From Oncomelania hupensis (Eukaryota > Mollusca > Gastropoda > Littorinimorpha > Pomatiopsidae): a stretch of DNA of 64,000 bases. Shown piece after piece: positions 11,342 through 22,138 of this stretch. The DNA is taken from the NCBI GenBank assembly GCA_036898135.1, contig CM072522.1, positions 6,916,878 to 6,980,877 on the forward strand. Reading direction: 5' to 3'. Made by a program: the position numbers and the translations under genes. Each line of letters opens with the position of its first letter. The stretch's first letter is position 1. The notes below the pieces were generated by a model that saw nothing but the letters and a program-made list of their open reading frames with translations, was not told the DNA's origin and made no database searches.

Positions 11342-12797
11342 CTGACTCGCATGCATAGCAATGTTAGTCTATGTATTCACCCAAACACCCAAATATGTCA
11401 AGATTTTTGCAAATCTATGCAAGATGAGTCTTAAGTAGTCCCAAAATGACATTCAAGAAAAAAAAAATTCAGTCTGTCCGTCCGTATATCTGTCCGGCAT
11501 TTGTGCGAAACTTGCAATTGGATTAATATTTCACAACCTATTTCACCTATCACAGCCAAACTTGGTAAGAGGGTGTATATCCACGAGATATTATAAATGA
11601 GCCATAAATTAATGACTTTCCCCCATGGGGGTGCCAGGGGTTTCAGTATAAATAGTATCCCCACTTTCTGGAAATGTAGTGCTTTAAATTCCCACTGTCG
11701 CTGTCTTTCTCCTTTGTTCTTTCTCATTCCTACTCTGTTCTATCAATCTACTATACTATTTTCTTCTTCGCTAGACCAGTCACCTACCTTTTTTCTTAAA
11801 ACTCTTCTGGGACAAAACTCCTCATTTGTGTGTGAGGTCTGTTGGATCAGCTTGGGAATATTGGACGCTTTTTGCCAGGTGGTCACTGGGGCTTCCTATG
11901 ATGTTATTATTTGGCAATGTAGGCATTTTATATGTATGTGTTTTGTTGATATTTTATAATGATGTTTGTATTCTATTTTGTGTTTGATTTTGTGGTCCTG
12001 ATTCGGCTCTTTGCAGTCTGCTGGACCCCATAAGCAATGAATAACTAATTAATGACTTCACTTCAAGGTCAAGGGCACAGGTCAACAAGTGTTAGTCAAA
12101 AAGTGACAATTTTTCACAAAATTTCACTTTTTTAAATAGGTTATTAATATTTAACTAATGAATCTTTGATGCATGATAAATATCAATGAGACACACATAC
12201 TTTGCAAATTTGGTCAACCTCATTCCAAGGTCAAGGTCCCTGGAGCTGTCCGAAGTCAGTATAGGTACTTTGAAGTGACCTTGACCCTAAACTATGAGAT
12301 ATAAAGTCCAAACTGGTTTTATTTAGAGATGATAGAATGATCTTTCATATTTCTTCCGTTTTTGTGTTGATCTTGAAGGTCAAGGTCATTTTAGGCCTTG
12401 CAAAAACATGCACTAGAAAGGGTCATCGTACAGTAGAATGGCTTTATGTAATATGCAACAACATTGGATTTTTTTTATCAGACATGCATGAGAGGTCGCA
12501 TGAAGGTCTCATCATCCTAAGGTCAAGGTCACTGAAGGTCAATGTTATCTCAAGTTCACTGAGGTTTTTTTTGGCAGAATACAACTTTTGCTGTAGTTTA
12601 TTTGATATTACATTAGTGTATTTGGAGCCGGAGGTCAACGTCATCTGAAGGCCAAGGGCATAGCTAGATCAAAGTTGGTATTACTTTGCATTTTAATGTC
12701 AGCGTTTCATTATGTTTTTTTCTGGGCACTCATTTTCATGATAAATATTGCAAGTTCGATAAGGAGCATGTGAGTCATACGAGCTTTTCCCTTCTAA
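11342..12797 (+). repeat. Rep-A element, copy 3, split by a Rep-B insertion
   Basis: Starts GACTCGCATGCATAGC and ends near TTTTCCCTTCTAATTT. The block 11622-12044 is Rep-B. Across the rest it follows copies 1 and 2, including the empty pogo-element site TTGGTATTACTTTGC near 12675. Confidence 0.78.
11622..12044 (+). mobile_element. Rep-B retroposon inserted in Rep-A copy 3
   Basis: Begins at the same 5' end as the full-length copies (GGGGGTGCCAGGGGTTTCAG) and ends with the variant-B tail, with an internal deletion. TTAATGACTT occurs on both sides, consistent with a target-site duplication of Rep-A sequence. Confidence 0.72.
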
Positions 12798-12827
12798 TTT
12801 ATTAGACTACTGCTATACTGTATATAT

Positions 12828-13682
12828 ATACGGAGTGCCAAAGAAAAATATTTTTATCCGACAAGAAAGTTGTATCGTACTGTATTGTATTATATAATAC
12901 AACATAACATATTAATTGTTGAGGAACATGATCGATGATCTCCACATTTAGTTTGTTCAGTTGTTTTATTTGAACATTTATTCAACTAAGTTAATATTAT
13001 TAATATGCACAAATTCTCTCCCCCTGTTGTCCAAAAAGTTTACAGGGAACCATTTACCTGTAGTATTTGTGGTCTTCTTGTAAACTACAAACTTTTAGTC
13101 ACCGGCGGTTCTATTGTTAGTTACCAGTTTCTGTTAATAGTTACCAGTGGGAGGGCCAGGGGTTTCTGTATAAATAGTATCCCCACTTTGTGGAAATGTA
13201 GTCTTTAATGCGGATCAGGAGTACGTCCTCTTTCAGCGAAGTTGTGGTCTTGATTTTGTGGCTCTTTGCAGTCCGCTGGACCCTGTAAGCAATGAATAAC
13301 TAACTTTGCAGTCCGCTGGACACTAAGAACAATAACTAACTAGCTTATAGGTATTTTCGGAGTGCCAAAAGAACATTTTAGATTTGTATTAGACAATAAA
13401 GTTGTATTGTATCACATTGTAATGTATTGTGCTGTATTGTATAACATAGTAATTTTTGAGGAATATGATCGATGATCTCCACATTTAGTTTGTTCAGTTG
13501 TTTTATTTGAACATTTATTCAGCTTTAAGTTGATATTATTAAAATGCAAACATTCTCTCCCCCTGTTGGCCAATGGTTTTACAGGGAACCATTTACCTGT
13601 AGTATCTGTGGTCATCTTGTAAACTACAAACTTTTGATCACCGGCGTTCTGTTGTTATCAGTTTCTGTTAATAGTTACCAGT
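12828..13682 (+). repeat. Direct duplication, two units of about 320-335 bp
   Basis: Unit 1 (about 12828-13147) and unit 2 (about 13347-13682) share CGGAGTGCCAAA, GATCGATGATCTCCACATTT and TTACAGGGAACCATTTACCT in the same order, with small differences. Rep-B 3' fragments at 13148-13345 separate them. Confidence 0.8.
13148..13345 (+). mobile_element. Rep-B fragments, 5' head joined to 3' tail
   Basis: The head (AGGGCCAGGGGTTTCTGTAT onward, with TATAAATAG) jumps directly to the 3' end, followed by a second partial tail (TTTGCAGTCCGCTGGAC). Confidence 0.6.
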
Positions 13683-13799
13683 GTACTGTTGGTGCATCTT
13701 AGAACAGAAACTTCAGTAACATCTACTAACGTGTGTACCTTTGGTGAATCTTGTAGCATAGAAACGGAATTAACCTTTACCATTAGTAACGGTGCATTT

Positions 13800-14188
13800 T
13801 ATAACTGAATTGTTTCAGCAGGTCTTTTATATGAATCAGGGGTGAGTTCCTGGAAATTTAGTGCTTTAAATTCCTACTGTCACTGTCTTTCTCCTTTGTT
13901 CTTTCTCTTTCCTACTCTGTTCTATCAATCTACAATATTATCTTCTTCGCTAGAACAGTCACCTACCCTTTTTCTTGAAAACTCTTCCAAAACTCCGCAT
14001 TTGTGTATAAGGTCTGATGGGTCAGCTTGGGAATATTGGACGCTTTCTGCCAAATGGTCACTGTGGCTTCATATTATATTATTATTTAGCAATGTAGGCA
14101 TTTTATATGTATGTTTTGTTGATATTTTATAATGGCGTTTATATTCTAGTTTGTTTTTGTAAACGGGAGTTCGATAAATTAAGAGTAT
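13800..14188 (+). mobile_element. Rep-B partial copy
   Basis: Contains the Rep-B middle (CTCTGTTCTATCAATC, then CAGCTTGGGAATATTGGACG) and stops at GTTCGATAAATTAAGAG, directly next to a perfect hairpin. Confidence 0.65.
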
Positions 14189-14287
14189 AGTTTCTTATTT
14201 TTGACATTTATTTACTGGCACCCCCACAGGGGAATTTTTTTAATTAAAACATTAAAAAAAATAAATAAATGTCAAAAATAAGAAACT
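14189..14287. repeat. Perfect 26-bp inverted repeat (hairpin)
   Basis: The arm at 14189-14214 (AGTTTCTTATTTTTGACA onward) is exactly complementary to 14262-14287. The loop is about 47 bases. Confidence 0.85.
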
Positions 14288-14444
14288 ATTTCATTTAATG
14301 GTAAAAACAATGTTTGAATACGTAAAAACAAACAAAACAACATTTGAATTAGCAAACGAACAAACACATGTTTGAATAATTAAAACCAAATTAACACCTT
14401 CTCTCCTTATCCCGCCCTAGGGCCCACCCAAATAAAACCAGGAG

Positions 14445-14640
14445 GTATTTAGTCATTGTTTATAGGGTCCAGTGGACTGCAAAGAGCCGAATCAGGACCA
14501 CAACTTGCTTGAAAAAGGACTCACCCCTGATCCATATAAAAGATCTGCTGAAACAATCCTAGTGGTAAAACTGAAGGCACTCCACCAGCTGGCCACTGTA
14601 CAATAAAGACATCCCACACAGGGGACGCTGAGGCTATACT
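14445..14640 (-). mobile_element. Rep-B variant-B copy, reverse orientation
   Basis: The complement of the Rep-B 3' part, running from CAGTGGACTGCAAAGAGCC to ACGCTGAGGCTATACTC. Confidence 0.65.
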
Positions 14641-15003
14641 CTTAATTTACCACTAGGGTTGTTTCAGCAGATCTTTTATGCGGATCGGGGGTTGTCCGGT
14701 CCCGATTTGGCTCGGAAGAGTCCGCTGGACCTAAAGCAATAATAATGTAATGTATTCTATTTTGTTTTTATAAATGGGGGTTCGATAAATTAGAGTATAG
14801 CCTCTGCGTCCCCTGCGTGGGATGGCTTTATTGTAAAGTGACCAGCTGGTAGAGCGCCTTCAGTGTTACCACTGGGGTTGTTTCGGCAGATCTTTTATGC
14901 GAATCAAGGGTGAGTCCGCTTTCAGCGAAGTTGTGGTCTTGATTTTGTGGTCCTGATTCGGCTCTTTGCAGGCCGCTGGACCCTGTAAGCAATGAATAAA
15001 TAA
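14641..15003 (+). mobile_element. Two consecutive Rep-B 3' fragments
   Basis: A first tail (ACCACTAGGGTTGTTTCAGC to AATAATGTAATGTA) is followed by a second fragment with GGGGGTTCGATAAATTAGAG and the variant-B ending TTTGCAGGCCGCTGGACCC. With 14445-14640 it forms a head-to-head pair. Confidence 0.65.
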
Positions 15004-15039
15004 CTAACAAACAAATTTAATCAAAAACTCAAGTTCATG

Positions 15040-15510
15040 CAACAGAGTGAATTTTAATTCAGACTCGCGGGCATGTATTTGAAATGAAACGAATATTTTG
15101 TTATTCTTGACATTTTACAAATGACCTTTTGGACTCCAATGCATACGTACGGTAGCACGAGCTTTCAAATTCTTACAGACTTAGACATGCAGTTGAAAAT
15201 TGTTGTTGCAGATTTCATTGGTCATAACATAGTTCTTTGTAGTCCTTCGGGCATGCAGTTCAAAGGAAATGGAATATTTTGTTCTTCTTGCCATTTTATC
15301 AATGACTTGTGGACTCCAATGCATGCAGGCAAGCAGTTGAAATTTGCTGTTGCAAATTTTATTGGTCATAACGTAGTTCTTTATGTTCTTGCGGGCACGC
15401 AAGGTTTTCTTATTGAAGTGAAAATTGACCATTTTGACCTGGACATGCAATTCAAATTGGCTGTGTGTTTTTTGTGATTTTTTTTAATTTGCTGGCCATA
15501 ACACAGTTCC
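15040..15510 (+). repeat. Tandem repeat, about 165-bp unit, about 2.5 copies
   Basis: Each unit has TTGACATTTTA or similar, then TGGACTCCAATGCAT, then TTTCATTGGTCATAAC and AGTTCTTT. The units are diverged but stay open in one frame over 15121-15477. I do not call this a gene. Confidence 0.7.
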
Positions 15511-15664
15511 CCCCCTCCCCACACCCCAAATTAGGTTTTGTTATTGGGGAGAAAAATGAATAATCTGTTTAACCTTGTTGTTACTTTGCCTTTCAACTGT
15601 TCAATAAACAAATGGTTGTATTTTAAAGTTTCTTGTAAACTTTATTCTTCTTCGCATTGTATGG

Positions 15665-16223
15665 AAACCGTTGGGGTGCCGGGGGTTTCAGTATAAATAG
15701 TATCCCCACTTTCTGAAAATTTAGTGCTTTAAATTCCCACTGTCACTGTCTTTCTCATTCCTGCTGTGTTCTATCAATCTGCTATACTATCTTCTTCTTC
15801 GCTAGACCAGTCACCTACCTTTTTTCTTGAAAACTCTTCCGGGACAAGACTCCTTATTTGTGTGTGAGGTCTGTTGGATCAGCTTGGGAATATTGGACGC
15901 TTTCTGCCAGGTGGTCACTAGGGCTTCCTATGATGTTATTATTTAGCAATGTAGGCATTTTATATGTACGTGTTTTGTTGATAATTTATAATGATGTTTG
16001 TATTTTATTTTATTTTTGTAAACGGGGGTTCGATAAGTTAGAGTATAGCCTCAGCGTCCCCTGCGTGGGATGTCTTTATTGTAAAGTGACTGGCTGGTGG
16101 AGAGGATTCAGTTTTACCACTAGGGTTGTTTGAGCAGATCTTGTATGCAGATCGGGGGTTGTCTGGTCCTGATTTGGCTCGGAAGAGTCCGCTGGACCTA
16201 AAAGCAATAATCATGTAATGTAA
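15665..16223 (+). mobile_element. Rep-B retroposon, full-length copy with 12-bp target-site duplication
   Basis: The same 5' start (GTTGGGGTGCCGGGGGTTT) and 3' tail as the 4239 copy. CGCATTGTATGG flanks both sides (15653-15664 and 16224-16235). Confidence 0.8.
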
Positions 16224-16235
16224 CGCATTGTATGG

Positions 16236-16290
16236 GCCAGCGCCTTGAGCTGGTAAGAGCTCTATGAAAGTGATGAAATAAATATATGTA
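16236..16290 (+). mobile_element. SINE-D 3' end fragment
   Basis: CAGCGCCTTGAGCTGG followed by an AATAAATA tail, as in the 3' end of the fuller copy at 38565-38897. Confidence 0.5.
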
Positions 16291-16383
16291 TGGGGTTGTT
16301 CTTCTTCTTCTTTATTCTTCTCCTCCTCTTCCTCCTCTTCCTTCTGCTTCTTCTTCTTCTTTTATGTATATGTGTGAGGCTTT

Positions 16384-16389
16384 TCTCTC

Positions 16390-16453
<64 letters not shown>
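16384..16453. repeat. (CT)n microsatellite
   Basis: Long CT run preceded by TTC/TCC-rich sequence from about 16299. Confidence 0.95.
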
Positions 16454-16454
16454 A

Positions 16455-16976
16455 AAAGACCAACCGAAGATAATTGTGCGAGAACAACATAAAATGGACC
16501 AAGAAAAATGTTTTCAAGAAATTTTATTGTTGGAACTGTAATTGTCGGTGATCGTATTTCAAGATTAAGATTTTACGATTAAGCTGACGTTGACACTTAT
16601 AAAGTGGGATATTTCATACTGTGTTAAAATGCTCAGTGCTTCTGGGGGAAATAATGACAGCTTTAAAAAAAAAAAAAAAAAAAATAGCGCAAGTGTTAGT
16701 GATTGCACATGATGTCACAATAGGAGTATTGACGCTCTTCGTAACATTTGATGACCTTGGGTTCTTTGCTTCAACTGACATAGAATTTTATTCCGAGGTC
16801 TCCACCCAGACTGCACTATGAAAGCACACACAAAAATGAGAGAGGGAAGTTTATACCAAAAATCCTAATCGCGACTAAAAATTCTTAACCTTTAAATGAT
16901 GAAACGTCAGAATGAGGTAAAAAAAATAAAAAAATTTACGTCATTTATGACGTCACAGACACGTGTCGTTCATTCC
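16455..16976. other. Sequence downstream of the secreted-protein gene, nothing recognised
   Basis: Contains poly-A at 16664-16684 and TGACGTCA-like words near 16949. If the gene on the - strand at 16977-22819 is real, part of this is its 3' UTR. Confidence 0.35.
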
Positions 16977-18602
16977 TTATCTGTTTTTATCCGGCTGCTC
17001 GCAGATGCAGCATGATGAGCAGACCTTTATGTTAAATCTTTCCACACATACACACATCCAGCAGTACTGGACCTCGTTAGCGGGGCAGTCATCAGCTGCA
17101 CTGCGCTTGTCTATCGCAGGTTTCGATCCTGTACACATCAGCAACCACACAACATTACAGCATAGCAGCACCTGGTTCACTCAATATTTATTTAATCACT
17201 TTTACATAGCGCATTTTCAGCTCAAGAGCTGCTCAAGGCGATGGCCAATACGGCTCTAACTCAAGCCAAACGTAGCGGCCACTTGCAACCTTTGGGCGAA
17301 GTAGTCTGACGCCCAGACGGCTGAGCACCATCCTGGGCGACCTAGGATGGGGAGAAGGGACCTAGTGCGCGCTACTCTATCTATGCTGTCCTATCCCGTA
17401 ACTCGAAAATCGTTATGTTGTCCTCCAACCTCTTTTTGTGCCTCCCTCTACTTCAGTGCGTGCAGGGTGTATTTATGTAGCCGGCACTCAGCCGCTGGAT
17501 CTTTACAGTGCGTGCTATGGAATACGTGCGTGCGCAGACTAGACCTCGGTTTATACTCTCATCCCAAACGCGCGCAGTGTCTCGAGAAATTTAAAATATA
17601 TGTATATTTTTTTCTTTTAAAAAAATATTTTTCTTTATCAATTTTTTTTCAATTATTATTATTTTTGAACTCTAGGCCGTTAGCGGGATTTGAACCACTG
17701 GCTGTGCTGGCTGCCATGTTATCGCCCTGACATTCCACTACACTGGCTACACCACTGAGCCAACTGAAACATTCATACAGTCATAGTAGGCCTACATCAT
17801 ATCAGTATTTGGTTCGCCTGCCAGAAGAACCAGAACATCGAGGTTTAACGTCTACACCCACTATTGGCGATATGGCAGACGGGGATAACCATCCCAGGGA
17901 ACAAGGGGTAGGGACCTGAATCAACACTGAACCACCAGAGCAATCATACTGCTAAAATGGACAGTGAAAAATGGACACTTTTTATTTCGCCCACCACGGG
18001 ATTCGAACCTTGGTCATTGGTGTGCCAGGCGAACGCTCCACCACTTGAGTCACCGGCCAGTATCACAGAAACATTCACACAGTAACATTCCATCAAATCA
18101 GTATTTTGTTTACCCAGTATGAAAGCAACATCCACTAAGCAATTACAGTACATCAGCATAATTTATTCACACAGACTATAACAGCAAAGTCCACAGAATA
18201 AAACAAAAAATCAGTAATAATTACACAGTAAAACAGTACGCTAACCTCCACACTGTAACAGTAAAACAGTAGGCTACGCTAACCTTCACACTGTAAGTGT
18301 AACAGTAAAACGACAACATCCACACAGTAACAATAAAATAACATCAGTACAACATCCACGTAGTAGTAGTAGCAGCAGCAGCAGCAGTAGTAGTTAGTAT
18401 TAGCAGCAGTAGCAATAGTTGCAACAGTAGTAGTAGTTGTAGTAGCAGTAATAGTGGTAGTAGTATTTAGTAGTAACAGCGGCAGCAGTTGCAGTAGCAG
18501 TGGTAAGTATAGTAGTAGGTGGTGATAGTAGTAATAGCAACTGCTAGTAGTTAGCAATTAGTAGTAGTAGTCGTAGTAGTAGTAGTCGTAGTAGTAGTAG
18601 TC

Positions 18603-18674
<72 letters not shown>

Positions 18675-19802
18675 ACCGCCACTACTGCTAGAAGTAAGAT
18701 TACTTACTATCAAACAGACGTCGCACAATTGTGTTCTGACACCAGTACTGTAGTGTTTGGGGCAGTTCATTGTTGACGACGATTTCTCCCACATTGTAGT
18801 TCTGCATTTCAAATTCCCCATCCTGCACGAGAACAAAGTTTGGTTGATTTCTTTCTTTTATTTATTTATTTATTTTATTTATTTATTTATTTTTTTTTTT
18901 TTTTTTTTTGGGGGGGGGGGGGGGTTAATTTGGGCCTATTTATTTATTTATGTATTTATAAATTTAGAAACTCCGATGGTATGGCCACGTCACCAGATCA
19001 TCAGGTCTTGCAACGACCATCCTGCAAGGCACAGGGCAAGGAGGTAGAAGAAGAGGGAGACCGAAAAAGAGGTGGGAGGACAACATTCGAGAATGGACTG
19101 GTTTGACACTGAGCGAAACAATCAGGGTTGCTGAGGACAGGGAAAGATGGAGTACGCTGGTTAAACGATCATCTGTGGTGCCCCTACGACCTCCGAGTTA
19201 CGGGATAGGATAGGATAGTATGAATTTATTTTAATAATTTATTTGAAAGCGTTCATTGTATTTCCAGAGCTGCCCAACTGATCTTACCGCCGTAGCTCAA
19301 GTGGTAGAGCGATCACCTGCCACACGGATGACCCAGGTTGGAGTTCCGAGGGTGGACAAGATAGCAGTGGAACATTTTCACTGGCCATCTTAGCGGGATA
19401 ATTGCTTTGGTGGTCCAGTGTTGATTTAGGTTCCACCTCCCTACGCACTTTTCCCTGGGATGGTTATCCCTGTCCCAGGGTGCCGTGTGGCCAAAGGTGG
19501 GTGTGGGCCTTTAAGCTTCAAGCAGCATTCTGTCCAACTTCTGACAAACAGGCCCATGAAGAAGATCACTGTCTTATTACTGTTCATGGCCTTTGCTATT
19601 GTGGCGACTTGGAAGGAAAACGAGGTCAAGGTCAAGGTCGTTGCTGAATGCCATTGTCTGGGTTCATATCGCTTGGTGCAATAATAACAACACCATCTCC
19701 ACCACCACCACCACCAACAACAATACTACTACTACTACTACTACTACTAATACTACTACTAATAATAATACAAATAATAATAATAATAATAATAACAATA
19801 GA

Positions 19803-19899
<97 letters not shown>

Positions 19900-20580
19900 T
19901 AACAGAAGAAGGGAGGTGGAAAAGAAGTAGAAGAAGATGATGATGATTGTTACACGTGATTATCAATGGCCGATTTAGCCCCGATTCTTGGATCTTGATA
20001 TGTGTAAATCGAATTCATTTATCCACGCAGCCTGTTCACTCAGCAACAAGGCAACTTTATTCAGCAAACATCAACCAACGATTCAACGAAGTTTATTGGC
20101 CAAATTGACATAAAACATGCACATGGAATATGTTGCGACATCAACAACTGCATGCAAGATCGCTTTCCAAAATTCACCTTTTCAAGGGGCAATGCAATAC
20201 TTATATAATCTCACTGCAATCCAGTAAAGCTTAGAACATTCCAGCATGACGCAATAACACCCAAGCAAAAATAAAACTCGTCGCTGGAACTATGCAGTCT
20301 TACCTCATAGAACATTCTTCAGCCCACAAGCCGGATAGATCTGGAAATTTCGATCGATAATAAGCAAGTAATTCCAGAAAATTCTCAACGATACTACAAC
20401 CATATCGGTCGACGAAAATGATCACCTCTATACAAAAGCTTGTTGTTCAACAGCGCACAATCAAATCCAAGATAAGCACACGCTATATCATCCATCGCAT
20501 GTTTGTAAAATAACATGCGCGTCTCAATCGTAACAATGAAGATGATGATGATAATGATGAATGACGATGATGATGATGAC

Positions 20581-20622
<42 letters not shown>

Positions 20623-21188
20623 GTTGTATCAATTTCTATTCATCAGAGTAACATAAGTTATACTGATGATGAATTGGAAATAATAGTAGTAGCAGTAGTA
20701 TTAGTATAGTAGTAGTAGTAATAGCAGTATTAGTATCTGTTTTAGTAGTAGTCGTAGCAGCGATAGTAGTAGCAGCGATAGTAGTAGTAGTGGTAGTTGT
20801 TGTTGTTGTTGTATACATAAGAACAGCAACCAAACGATCACGGTGCCAAACAAACAATAATAGGCCTAATATAGTCGCCGGCCATGCCAAACCAAAATAA
20901 TAATATAGAACTCCCGAAGAAGCTTTAATCGAAATACCTGTATATAGACCCTTTCAAATATACTGTGGTGTGTTTAATCTCCTTTGTCTTTCAGATCTCT
21001 GTTTGGTCTTCTATTATAGGTGTACATGTACAACAAAAAGGGAAAAAAGGAGGAGAGGACGAAATGACCTGTCCCTCGATAGACTGTCCTTCCTGGCAGC
21101 GTTGCCTAGCTCCCGTGATATTACGGAGAAAGCATGTGTCGGGGGCTGACGACACTGTGATGATGCCAAGCTCCTGGAGAAAGAAACC

Positions 21189-21264
<76 letters not shown>

Positions 21265-22060
21265 CGCTACGGTCAAATAATGCACAATTAAAAAAAACAA
21301 CACAGTCCCAAAATACACATACTAACTTAACAAACAGACACACACACAGACACACACAGACACACCCACCTACACACACGCACACACACACACACACACA
21401 CATTTAACATTTAACAGCACATGGACAAGAGGAATATTACAGCACCAAAATGGCAAAAATGACCGATGACATTTTGAGCTCCAGATCAAAAAACAAAAAC
21501 GTGAGAATTAAAAATTGAAAAAAGGGTGTGCCGTTAGATTGCAGCACTTGCCAACCCAATCCAATAAATACCTGACTTTAACCGAGGTATTTTGTGAAGA
21601 AAACTGATATCCAATTCCCTTTTTTACAAGCAAGGAAGAATGTGGTCTTTCCAAGAAGAAATGAGGCAGAGAATTCCATGTGGTTGGTCCAAAATACATT
21701 GCCACGATCATCTATTTTATGTTCCATTACAAATATCCTGGTATTTTGTTTATGGTATTTTATGATATTTTATATTTAAACATTCTGACACTCATAATTG
21801 TCATTGTGAAGTCATCCACATTCAAGGTCAAGGTCATATACTTACAGCGTGAAGGTCGTTGGTTATGCTGGTGATGACGCCATCCCTGGTCTGCACGTAC
21901 TTGTACTCCATGAAACATTTACTATTGCCGGCAAGTGGGGAAGGGAGTGCCCCCTGCAAATTGAAAAAAACAACAACAAAGGGCCGGGGTAGTCTAGTGG
22001 GGAATTGGCGGCTGAACCATTGACGGGTGAGCGAAGCGAGAGAGAGAGAGAGAGAGAGAT

Positions 22061-22138
<78 letters not shown>

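Noticed and set aside
16977..17180. Single-exon cysteine-rich peptide beginning at 17180
   Set aside because: That start would be GTG, right after an in-frame stop. A splice acceptor at 17129-17130 gives a phase match to exon C instead.
18558..18836. Open frames encoding poly-Tyr, poly-Ser, poly-Leu, poly-Asn or poly-Asp runs (here and at 19593-19966, 21014-21403, 23028-23243, 38242-38510, 44447-44857, 47668-48552, 55798-56305)
   Set aside because: They are translations of trinucleotide microsatellites. Only the short unique parts next to splice sites (18822-18708, 56305-56141 and so on) look like exons.
19287..19360. Functional tRNA gene
   Set aside because: Box A and B are present, but the acceptor stem does not pair and a shared SINE body follows. 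The same holds for 17796-18062, 52921-53285, 54078-54330 and 43865-43945.
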